Of a DNA stretch of 64,000 nt, positions 43,485-54,200 are shown piece after piece (positions within the stretch are counted from its first letter, which is position 1; each line of letters starts with the position of its first letter). Where the stretch lies: contig JACGCN010000008.1 of NCBI GenBank assembly GCA_014905825.1, positions 1,488,001-1,552,000 on the forward strand, in the 5' to 3' direction. Source of the stretch: Lyophyllum atratum. Its lineage: Eukaryota > Basidiomycota > Agaricomycetes > Agaricales > Lyophyllaceae. A program made the position numbers and the translations under genes. The notes beneath the pieces were generated by a model. That model was not told where the DNA came from. It made no database searches and worked only from the letters and a program-made list of their open reading frames with translations.

Positions 43485-46400
43485 ATGTCGTTAGCTACGG
43501 TCGTTCAGCACGTTAGGGTCAACAATACTAATTTCTCTGCTTATCCTTGGTCAACCGAGGATATATGTCGCGTAGAAGACCTGCCTACTCTTCTCGGTCG
43601 CGATTCCCCGACCTACGTGTGTTTTTACTTTCCTTTCTTTCTTTCTTAAAATCTTCGTGTGCTACACCACCTCATACACTTGACTTTCAGGCGCTGGCAT
43701 TGAAACTCAAGGAACTCGAACAGAAAACAACCCCCCCAGTCAAAGAGGACCAGTACTCGCTGTTCGCGGAGCAAATGCGTGGTCGGACAGTCCTAGGCGC
43801 AAGCTCCGACCATGTGATGGATAGTGTTTACAAGACCTTAATGGCATACAAACTGCTGGACCTTGATCTGGCAAGTCGCGGATCTCATCTGCGTACTCTC
43901 AGCAGTGGTCCCACTCTTCCTATTGTCTCCACGCGGACCAAACTGGTGCGTTTCAAACTTTGACTTTTCTTTTACGTCCGATTCCTTTCGCTGACCATCT
44001 TACAAGCCTTTGGATGAGCTTAACGACCTGAAAAAGATAATTACACGCTCCCGCAAGGATCTACAGGACCGCGAAAAGGATTTGGCAAAAAAAAACAGAT
44101 TACCGGGTCCCACAGCTTCTTCTTCGGCCCAGTTGAACAATCCCTTATTGGCGTTATACGCCAATTTCGCCAGAAGTGTTCAAAAGAAGCGAGTTGAGAA
44201 TACTCTCATCAATCTATCCGCGGCCTCCATTCATTTGGCGTATCTCCTTAGAGGCAATGTCTATTTGCCTGGAGATACGACTTTGATAGAAGACTTCATA
44301 CTTTCTTTCAGGTAAGTTGCTTGTATGGTGTTAGCATCTAGTGTTCTGTGTGCTAACACTGGTGGATGTTAGTACATCTGGCGATGACCATGACGAGATG
44401 CGCAGAATTCGCGCCGATTACGAGACCGATACACATGGCTGCAGCTCTGTCATGCACAAAACTCTGTTCCTGGCCCTCGCGGTGTCCCCACTGATGTTGA
44501 TAGTGCCCCGTTCCTATGAACAATCTGTTGGTAAAGCCGCCATTCTCGAGACGTGGTCGCAGTTCGGATCGATTGTCAGGCCACCTTCTGTTGAGTCAGC
44601 CGAAACTGCTGTCTGGAAAATTCTGTTCGGGGCTACAAAGGGCGGTGATGTACTGGCTCATTTGAAAACAGCGTTGTCAGATCTGGAGCCTGCTCTGGGC
44701 CATGGCACGTCACCTTGGTTCACACTCTCATCCCATAAGCCGGTGCCTCATGCATCCACCTCCCAGACCTCGCATGTTGTTGAGGTTGAGAATTCCAGCG
44801 AAGAAGGCTCGGCTGTCACTCCTGGCCAATCGCATCCTTCCGGTCCCGGTGCTGTCCCTGCGGCTGATGGTCTCACAGCAGACGTCGAATTGGCATCCCC
44901 ACTTCTTCCTCAGCACAAAGATTCTCCTACCAACCCCGCATCGTCCGGCATCGACAGTATCACGTCCACATCTCCGGACTCCAGTGAACGTGAAGAAACC
45001 ACAGCAATTCAGAGCTCGATTCCGACTGCGGTTGTCGCACGAGCTCCATCGATTGTCACTCAGCCCGCTCCTGCGTCTGTTGAGCCCCCTTCGTCCGACG
45101 GCGCGCCTATCGCACCCCTGCCTCAGGACCTGGAACAGGATACTAGAATTGTGGACGCAGACTCCTTTCCTGCTGGTGTCAGCCCCCTTTTACTTGCAGG
45201 CTCTGATCACGAAGACGATTCATTGTCGGTTGACCGTACTCTTCTTCCACCTGTGTCCCCCTCTCCTTATCCATCTTCCGGAGCGTTTCCACCTTTTGGC
45301 AGGTCCATATTGCAAAATGTATCCCCTGGCTCGATGGAGCATGACGATCATGCTCCAGTGGACGCCGTATCAGGTGGTGGTTCTCCTCCCATGCTGGCAG
45401 GCCAAGGTCAAACCACGGACACAGGGTACATAGATCCGTCAGTTCTTCAAACTCGGCCTCCTTCTCCGGTACTGGCACCCAAACCCTCTGTGTATTACGA
45501 CAAACCCGTGACTCGTAGTTCCAACTCTAAAAATGTCAGCGTCCCAAAGCCTCTTACATCTTCAGCTCAGCCTAAGCCACCCAAACGCCCGACAAAACCC
45601 AGTGCCTCAAAAAAGAAGACATCCAAACGCCCATCAAAAAAAGTCAAAAAGGAAACCACCGCAGCAGACCCTGGTGTACCTCGAAGCCCTGTGTTTATCG
45701 ACCTAACGCTAGAGAACTCCGTGCGTCTTCCCTTTCATCTTTATCATTGGTGCTAATTCTCTTTCATCCTGTCTTTCAAGGACAATGAACTCTCTGACCC
45801 GCAGATCGAACTTAACACACAAACTGGCTTCGTCACTGGGGACCATGATGTTACGTATCCTCTGGCAGGTTCATCTGCGCCTTATACTTGGACGCCCCGG
45901 TTCCACGTAAGTCGTTGCCTTCTCGGTATAATCCCTCGTACTCGACTCTTTGGCTTATGTCCTTGTGTCCAGTTCAATAATGATCTTGCGTGGTTTTACA
46001 AGTTAGACGCTGCTGTCCAGCGAAGTGCCTCTCGGCCTGCTCCCATCAAGCAACTCACACATGCGGAGTACTCGGCTCTCCCCCCCTCGACACTGTTCGA
46101 CCTGTTGAAAACGAATGCGTGCATTGTGGTTGTAGACGAGACGCACCGGGACCCAGGTTTCAGCCGGGAGGTGTTCACCAATTTCTGTAGGCTGGAAGAG
46201 ACCACTACGATTCAAGGTGCTCTTTTCGAAGACCGATGATCTTCCTTGCTTTTAACACTATGTTTCAGACTTTTCTGTTCCCGACGGCCCGACATATCGC
46301 AAAGGAACTGTTTTAGACCTACTGGAGGCTTCTCGCTTGCCGAATCCACCGGCTCTTAGCGCATTAAATCTCCCATCAGCGTACGACCTATATCCCAAGC

Positions 46401-47964
46401 TCCCCTTCTCTAGTGACTGGGCCGTATGGCAACAGGTTCAGGGAGAAGCCTACTGCCGCTCCACCGACCTCTATCCAATCCCGGATCTTCGTTGGAGCAT
46501 TGCGTCGACCGGGTCCGCTTACCACTTCTGGCATGTTGACGCTAACGGCTTGGTGACGTTTGTGAAACTCGAGTGTGGAAAAAAGCTTTGGTATATAGCC
46601 GTTCCCAAAGACGGTGACTTTACCACGTTTATGCAGCCGGATTTGTTGACCAAGATCGAGCTTGACGAATCGAATCAGGACCTGTGGGATGTCTATGTCA
46701 TCGTTCTTCACCCCGGTACCACTCTGTAAGCTGCCACATGTATAATTCTCGAGCTAATCGTTGTTGACACACTTTGAAGCCTAATGCGTCCAACCCTCCC
46801 CCACTGCGTCGTTACTCCAGAACCATCGTTCTGCTCAGGAGGCCATTCCGTTGCGGTTTCCACCATCCCTTACACCATTGTCGGTGCATATACTCACTAT
46901 ATCAGCGCCTCCAGCTACACCAACACGGACCACTTCAAAGCTGCTCACTCTGCTCTCATGAGACTGCTAGTCTTCTATCAGCTCAAAATGTTTGCGGATC
47001 CTCCTGAGCGTATGTTCTTCTTCGATCTATTGTTGTGTTTACTGCTCACATATTGCAGCGAGCCCCCACATGCCAGACCCTTCTACCTGGGACGGATTCT
47101 TGATTGTTCTGTACCTGTGTGCTTACTTTGAGCTTGCCAGCGCTCTCCTTGGGTGGGATTATGCTGAAAACGTACGAGGATTCCAAGCTTCCATCAAGAA
47201 TAGGAGCAGGGCCCGCATGTTACTGTACCAGCTATTCTCACGGTTCACGTTTATTGGACCCGAAGGTCCTCTCACCGGTATGGACGCCTTTTATAAAATT
47301 TACTCGGTGTTCCTTGTGCATCATGCTCGCTTGATTGTCCAGTACAAGGAACTGGCGGTACTGCGAAAGGTACGAGGCGGCAGTATAGGCATCACTGTAG
47401 CGGACGTCACGTCGGACGTTTATCGCTGCATTCGTGGAGGCCCTGCATCGCTCCTTTACGGAGATAGCGCTGCTGGAGATGTGCCTACGTCTTTTGCTTG
47501 GCATGGTCCTGTATATGATATTCAGCTGAATATCAAGCCAGAGGAATATGGTGCGCTGGTCACTTTACATTCACTTTGCTAAATTATTGCTCATATTTAC
47601 GCTCAGCCTTTCCTTACGCCTCTGGCTTCGTATATGGTGACGTCGAAATGGCGAGGTCATTCGGCTTCAAGATAAGCCCTGAAGATGTTGCCTTTGTCGT
47701 TGGTAATCATGAGCTTGAAGTCGAAGAGGACGAGACCGATGGAGAGGTACGTCGAAACTGCTGGGCTTGAACTGAGCTAGTGATGAACACAATAAACAGG
47801 GAGACGGGGACTACGACGAGATGGCTGTGGATGGCGACCATGGGAGTGACGACGCAGACGATGTTTCTTCTCTCTCCGGTCATCGGGCAGGGTCACATAA
47901 ACGCTCTCGCAGCGCCTCTGGCTCCCAGTCTACTTCTGCCCCAAAGAAACCTCGTCAGACCTAG
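43485..47964 (+). CDS. JmjC-domain protein with long disordered insert (putative 2-oxoglutarate dioxygenase)
   Basis: Eleven exons join perfectly: 43485-43616, 43691-43945, 44007-44311, 44373-45720, 45781-45906, 45973-46216, 46269-46725, 46780-47009, 47059-47550, 47607-47746 and 47800-47964. The product is 1297 residues. Residues 1-330 are helical. Residues ~350-680 are Ser/Pro-rich and disordered, and end in a Lys-rich tract followed by VFIDLTLE, a classic SUMO-interacting pattern. The JmjC-like fold spans ~720-1010. It shows the iron-binding HxD in FWHVDANG (H892, D894), a lysine for 2-oxoglutarate in GKKLWY, and the distal His in MRPTLPHCVV (H964), followed by GGHSVAVST. A helical region follows, and the tail is acidic and then basic (HKRSRSAS, PKKPRQ), a likely nuclear localisation signal. 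JmjC enzymes demethylate histones or hydroxylate proteins; the substrate is unknown. It lies 968 bp upstream of the Helitron helicase, on the same strand. Confidence 0.78.
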
Positions 47965-48931
47965 CGTTGATTTCTCGTTTTATTCATTTTATTACTGTAC
48001 AGCACATCCACATCCGTAGGACTTTCAAATATTCTGTCGAGACTTCCGCATGCTTCTTACGCCTGCATTGATACTAAGGTTGTAAGAATTAAGGCTTAAT
48101 CCTGTCTTTAGGTTAAGTTGGGGTTGACCGACCTAGAGGCTGGTTGAACTGGTGCCCTGAAATAGCCTTCACTATTTCACTGTCGCTGCGCTTGGACTCC
48201 CGTGGTGGTTTCCCCAATTCTCATGAACGCGGAGCCGACGTTGACCGTCTGTACCATGTGTTATGTAATCTTGTCCCACCTTGTTTGGCTCTGCTTGACT
48301 CTATCGCTTGGACTCCCGTGGTGGTTTCCCCAATTCTCATGAATGCGGAGCCGACGTTGACCGTCTGTACCATGTGTTATGTAATCTTGTCCCACCTTGT
48401 TTGGCTCTGCTTGACTCTAATTTTTTCAACACTCTTTCTTCAGCTTATACCTCTACCATGTTGCTGTCAAGCGCGTCCGTATTTCAGCTCTACGTGTTTA
48501 TTTCCTGCTGTTTCTTTGTCCTTCGGCATGCTCCTCATCCCCTTCCGCTGTTGTGAGTTATCCGTGTTTGTTTTATCTGCTTGTCTCTCATGTACCTCAG
48601 AGTCAACAGGCAAGGCAGTCGACCTGTTGCTACCTCTTTCACACTTCTTCGTGATGCTGGGCCGTGTGTTTGCAATGTGCATAGCACTGGCTCCCCATCT
48701 ACCATAGAGCGAAGCTCTCACTGCATCTTAGAGCGATGCTCTACTCGTTACTTAGAGCGTTGCTCTTGGGGTATCGTCCTCCTTCCTACTTTCTTGCATG
48801 CCAATGATAGCATACGGATTGTGTCGTCTGCATCCTATGGACCTCATAGTAACCTTTTAACTTGCACGTCGCTTGCTTGTTCGTGTTTATGCACACGTCG
48901 TCGATCATCTTTAGTCCCTGTTCTTCTTCGT
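47965..48931. other. Region with tandem duplication, 3'-end motifs and three short hairpins
   Basis: A tandem duplication of about 118 bp (units starting near 48188 and 48306) duplicates CGTGGTGGTTTCCCCAATTC and the 3'-end motif TGTACCATGTGTTATGTAAT (about 48250 and 48367). At 48706-48766 three regularly spaced short hairpins occur. The frame of the Helitron protein is open back to about 48581, so part of this region may encode additional N-terminal residues. Confidence 0.5.
48706..48766. repeat. Three spaced hairpins AGAGC-N3-GCTCT
   Basis: The 13-bp palindromes are AGAGCGAAGCTCT (48706-48718), AGAGCGATGCTCT (48730-48742) and AGAGCGTTGCTCT (48754-48766). They start exactly 24 bp apart. The stems are identical and the loops differ, which suggests selection on structure or a protein-binding array. 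They lie 166 bp before the first in-frame ATG of the Helitron helicase. Confidence 0.75.
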
Positions 48932-50720
48932 ATGCTTACTCTCATCACTAATTCTCTCAAGGCATTGTTAGACCTGCTACCACCCCGCTTCGGAGCTCCT
49001 CTTCCACGTTGTCGTTACAATGTTTATGGACATGGCCGCTGGACAATTCTGTTTCGATTCTCAGCTGTTCGCGCTCCCGCCGCGCGTGTTAGACGCCTCT
49101 CAATGCAATTCTTGAAACCGTTTATGTTGAGCCACGATTTTCACGTTGCTCTTTATCATCAGTGCCTCCGTGTTCCCAAGCACATTCTCAGATCTATGCA
49201 ATGTGATGTTGGTTTTGCTTTCCGCATGCACGAGACTGGTTACCGCATGCCTACATATTGGCCAGACCTTGACATGGCTTATTGCATCCGAACCACTGTT
49301 TTGACGCTCGCATCTTCCCTGACCTCTGTGTTCTCTTTCGCATCCGATCAGCGCGTCTGCTGCAGTTCCGGCGTTTCCAGTCTAGCCTTGCCGCTACTGC
49401 ATGCCCCTACGGCCCAGTTGGGTGGTGGGAAATCTTTTTCGTTTCCTCCTGATGATATTCTACCTTTTATTGATGCGGGAAAGGTTGATTTGCCTCGAAA
49501 CTCTGTATTTAAATTCGTTGCTCATGCATCAGACACAGGACTTCTAGATTTTCCGACTAGCGAAGGCTTCATACATGCCAGGGTTCCTCTTCGTCTACTT
49601 GTTGAGCATATATCTTTGGCTAATGTGCGTAAAATTGCTCGTAGCCATAGAGTCGTGCTGCCTAGCAACTTCAACAGTATGAGCTCCCTGGAACCTTTTG
49701 CAGGACATAGCTGCACCCGGTGTACTACCACATATTCTGTCTTCCTTGTTGAACCCAATAAACAGGCTAAAAACACTGCTCGTCACGCGGCTGCGCGTTC
49801 ACTACGTTCAGGTCTGGATCTTCAAGCACCTGCTGACCATGAGAATCTTCACTCGATTGAGCTTGCCAAGCAGAGAACCAACTATACCAGCCGAGGTGCT
49901 AAAGATACCGAGCCACGTATCAAGGGTATCTCTGGCCATGCTAAGGTGCTTCTGGAGGAAGATATGCCAAATCCCCACTATGCGCATGAATTTCCTCCTC
50001 CTCCTCTCAGTCCAGCGGTAGCTCGAGATGTGATCGAAAACTTTTGCAATGCCAGCAGTTCCAGCACGATAAGCGAAGCTGGCTGTGCAGTGTGCGGTCT
50101 CCTCCATCCCTTGTCCACCATGAAGCCGCTCAAGGGTCTTCAACATCACACTAGCATCCTTGCAGTCCCTAATATTACACGTGCAGAAAGACTGACAGCC
50201 ATGGACCCTATCAAAGACTTGCCAGGTCCAGTCCTTGACCTATCTTGTAGCCATGTTTGCTCCGGTTGTAGTGCAGCACTTGTCAAAGGTGTTATTCCAT
50301 CTAATTCTCTGGCAAACGGCTTTTGGCTAGGAGACGTACCTGCGGTCCTCAAAGATCTGACCTGGGTCGAGCAGCTTCTTGTGGCCAAAGTACGGAAATC
50401 TCTTTGTTATGCACACGTGTCCAGTTCTGGTTTAAATAAGATGAATGCTCATCTGATCGCGTTTGAGTCACCTGTAGTCAAGGTTTACGAGATGCTCCCG
50501 CCACCTCTGGCTGAAATGGATGAAGTTCTGGCCATATTGTTTACCGGTCCTTGCCAGCCTACTGAAGATGATTTCAAGCGAACACCTCTGTTGGTACGTC
50601 GTTCTGCCGTTCAGACAGCCTTGGAATGGTTGCTTCTGAACCATAAAGATTACAGCGATGTCGAGATATCGCAAAAGAACCTATCGGAATATCCAGAGAA
50701 TGAACCCCCTGTGTCCGTTG
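48932..50720 (+). pseudogene. Helitron Rep-helicase, N-terminal part (interrupted by copia)
   Basis: This is the first part of the Helitron protein, about 596 residues from the ATG at 48932. The frame is open further upstream to 48581, so an earlier start is possible. The region holds Cys pairs typical of Helitron N-termini (CTRC at about residue 260, CAVC at about 385, CSGC near 448) and a DUF6570-like block (ANGFWLGDVPAVLKDL, WVEQLLVAKVRKS). Translation would run into the copia LTR and stop about 13 residues later (50758). Removing the insert and one CGTTG duplication restores a continuous frame into 56152. The interruption is recent, and no other lesion is visible in this part. Confidence 0.85.
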
Positions 50721-51038
50721 TGTTGGATATTGGTACGCACCAAAGACACTCTTTATGATCGGACCTTAAGTCCGATCTTCTTTATCTCTATGCATGACAA
50801 TGGTCTCTTTATTACACGTTTACTTATATACCTACTGCACGTACTACGGGCACCCTCAGTCACTTATACCAGTGCTGAGGGTGAGCCACTTTATCTCTAT
50901 CTTACACACGAACTCTTACTGATCTTACCGTAGTTTATTCTGTCTTATCTTAGGTATGATCAGATCAATACAGTCACTTATACCAGTGCTGAGGTTTATT
51001 CTGTCTTATCTTAGACGTACACGGTACTCATTCTAACA
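50721..51038 (+). repeat. 5' LTR of the copia element
   Basis: This 318-bp LTR starts TGTTGGATATTGG and ends CATTCTAACA. It contains internal duplications: CAGTCACTTATACCAGTGCTG twice in part, and TTTATTCTGTCTTATCTTA twice. It also has a palindromic CCCTCAG...CTGAGGG segment. Identical to 55829-56146 as far as I can compare. Confidence 0.93.
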
Positions 51039-51216
51039 GGTTATGGGCTATTGCTGCACGCTATAGTGTCAGCACTTAGAATCCGTACCGAATTCCCGGA
51101 CATATCCCGATCCGGCCCCATCTTATCAGCGCGTCGTTATCTTATCGAAACACGCGCCTCGCGACTTCCATCGCGTCAATATCCTTTGTCCTCTAGAGCC
51201 TAACACTTTACCCCTC

Positions 51217-54200
51217 ATGCCTGGCGGCGCATCTACTATGGCACTACCACCTAACACCAATGACCGGGATGCTACGCACCCGACTATTCCCCTAATCCAC
51301 CTCCGGATGGCTTATTCCGGAAGTAAACTGGAGCGGGACAAAGGAGACTTCAAGAAATGGGAACAAGGTTTCCGCACATTCCTCACATTCAATCATCTTA
51401 CGGGTTTCTTCTTCTCGCCCCTCTTATCACCACCATCCAGCCATGCGGAGCCTCGTGCTCACTCTAATTACCTGGAGAATCGCCAACTAGCCGTTGCCGC
51501 CCTCATCTCCGCCGTTGCGGAATCAGAAGCCGAATTCATCGACTACGAGAAGAGTCCGAAGGATTCCTACGACCTCATTAAAGCCAGATGCCAGAGTACA
51601 GGCCCTGTCAAGCAGGTCGCTCTCGTTCGCGAAGCTTTGTCCACCTATTGCTCGACATCTGAGCCACTCAGTCCCATCATCACGAAAATATGCACCACAA
51701 TCGACAACGCGTTCGCGATGGGTGATATTACCAAGGACCTATTCAAATGCATCGCCATACTCAACAGCTTGAACGACAAATCGTTCGAAGCCGTACAGTC
51801 TAACATATCCCGCGCGTTATCCGACTCTACGACGGAAAACCCCTACACCTCTGAGAAGATTCGTCGCGTAATCGAAAGCGAAGACACGCTCCGATCCTCG
51901 AAGAAACAAATGCAGTCCCACGACACCGCTCTCCTCACCAAGCCCTCATCTTCTCACAACCACGGCTCTCACGACATCTGCTGCACCAATTGCGCGAGTA
52001 ACGGGAGACCATGCAAGGGACACAAGAAGGAGTGGTGTATCCGTAGAGGAGGCGGAATGGAGGGGAAATCTATTGAGGAGTCGAAGGCTGCGCGCATGGC
52101 CGCGCGAGCAAAGGCATCGGGGGGATCCAAATCGAGCTCCAATACGATCTCGGTACCTTTCAACATCAATGGAAAGGCCCATGTCGCGCAGGTCGATCCC
52201 AGCCTCATCCAACTTGTCACGGAAGGGGCGAAACAGGAATTCGCGGGACTCGCGTCCAGTTCTCTGCCGACCGGAGATGTTGCATGGATTGCAGAGGCGG
52301 GGGGGGAACCCATTACATCCGTCGATTGGAAAGCGTATACCAAACCCACCGACGAACCAGCGTCCACCGCCTTCACATCCATCCCACAGATTAAACGCGC
52401 ACCAATCTCGCTCGACGAATTCCCCTTCATCGCCGACACTGGCGCATCAGTCCACATCACCATGGATCCAAACGACTTCTCTAATCTGGAGTCCATCCCT
52501 ATTCGCCACATTCGTGGCGTCGGCGGCTCGTCGATCCCTGCAGTTGGCACGGGCACGGTTCGACTTAGCTTAGCCGGAGGTAGATACCTCACACTCGACG
52601 ACGCGCTCTATGTTCCTAGCGCCACAGTCCGTCTCCTATCCATCAGCGCTCTGTCCGTCAACTCGAACACCATCTCCCAATTCGACGACAAAGGGGTTAA
52701 CATATACGATAAATCCAACGGTATACCTCTCGTCCGCGGACGTCTCCTCGCCAATCGCCTCTATGCCCTTGACATACAATCCACATCCACCGACCTCGCC
52801 TTATCCGCTCAACACACCCCCGACCTGATGACTTGGCACCGCCGCCTTGGACACCCTAACTTCCAGACCATCATAGACATGGCGAAGTCGGGCCTGATCA
52901 CAGGTACGCCCACCTCATTCCTCCTACCGCCGAAATGCGAATCATGCGTCCTTGGGAAACAGACAAAGACGCCGGTTCCCAAGATGCGTGAGGAGGGTCC
53001 TGGGCACAGAGCGACGAGGAGGCTAGGAATTGTATGGGTAGACCTTACTGGGCCGGCTCCTGTTCAATCTCGAGAAGGTTATATATACATTATGAACCTC
53101 GTCGATGATTATTCAAACAAGCCGTGGTCGATCCCACTTAAACTAAAGAGCGAGGCGATCCGCGAACTCAAAGCTTGGGAGCGAGCTAGAGAAGTCGAGA
53201 CAGGGCTAAAGGTCGGCATTTATCGCACCGGCCATGATGGAGAACTCTCCGGGCACAAGATGGAAGAATGGCTTAATTCCACCGGAACAGACCAACAGTT
53301 CGGTGCCCCATACACCTCCGCTCACATGGGACGAGTGGAACGAATGCACCGAACACTAATGAACAAGGGCCGCACCATGCGTATATCCACGGGCTGCCCT
53401 CCCAATATGTGGGTCGAGTTTTACCTAACGGCCTGCCATCTACACGAGCGAACACCGACAAAGTCCCTCAAAGGAGCCACACCATACGAGCTATGGAACG
53501 ATCGGAAGCCAGATTATTCGTATATGCGCGAAATCGGCTGCAAGGCATTCGTCCTGATCCAGAATAAGCACAATCCCAAAATCTATGATCGTTCTATTGA
53601 ATGCATCCTCGTAGGTTACAATCCTAAGGGTAAAGAATACCGATGCTACCATCGAGCATCGGGACAAGTCTACAGTTCCTATCATGTGCGCTTCCTGGAA
53701 AGCCACGACGGACATCCCCCACCTATTCCCAACGTCCCGGAAAGCGGTCCCAGCGTCGAATCCACCACCCTGGAGGAAATCCTGAACAGATCCACAGCGG
53801 AACCGTTACTCTATGATGATGACGACGAAAACATACTCCCGCCTGGAGACGATGCGAACTTGGGCGCACCCGGGAACGAGCCCGATGTCCCTCTCCCCAT
53901 CGATCAACCGGCGGAACCGCGTCGCTCCCCCAGGATACCACAGCCGACTAAGAGAGCAGACCCCTCCAACACAACACCTACTCGAACCGAGAAAGCCGTC
54001 GAGGACTCCAAGGCGAGCGCTGCGCGTGTACAAGCGGCTAGGGCGGAACGGAAGGCGAGAGTAGAAGCCGACACCGAGCCCGAGCCGTCGGTACCTGATC
54101 TTGGCATCAATGATGCTGAGGCACATCGCGCCGATTTCGATCATGATCGAATCCTTGCGGCAATTACGGAGATGGAAGGCATGGATCCGATATCTTTAGA

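Noticed and set aside
44702..45433. 243-codon overlapping frame inside the JmjC gene
   Set aside because: It is an alternate-frame shadow of the low-complexity Ser/Pro-rich exon and is not conserved-looking.
50868..51000. Repeated CAGTCACTTATACCAGTGCTG units as a CRISPR-like array
   Set aside because: There are only two units, they lie inside an LTR, and the same pair is present in the other LTR.
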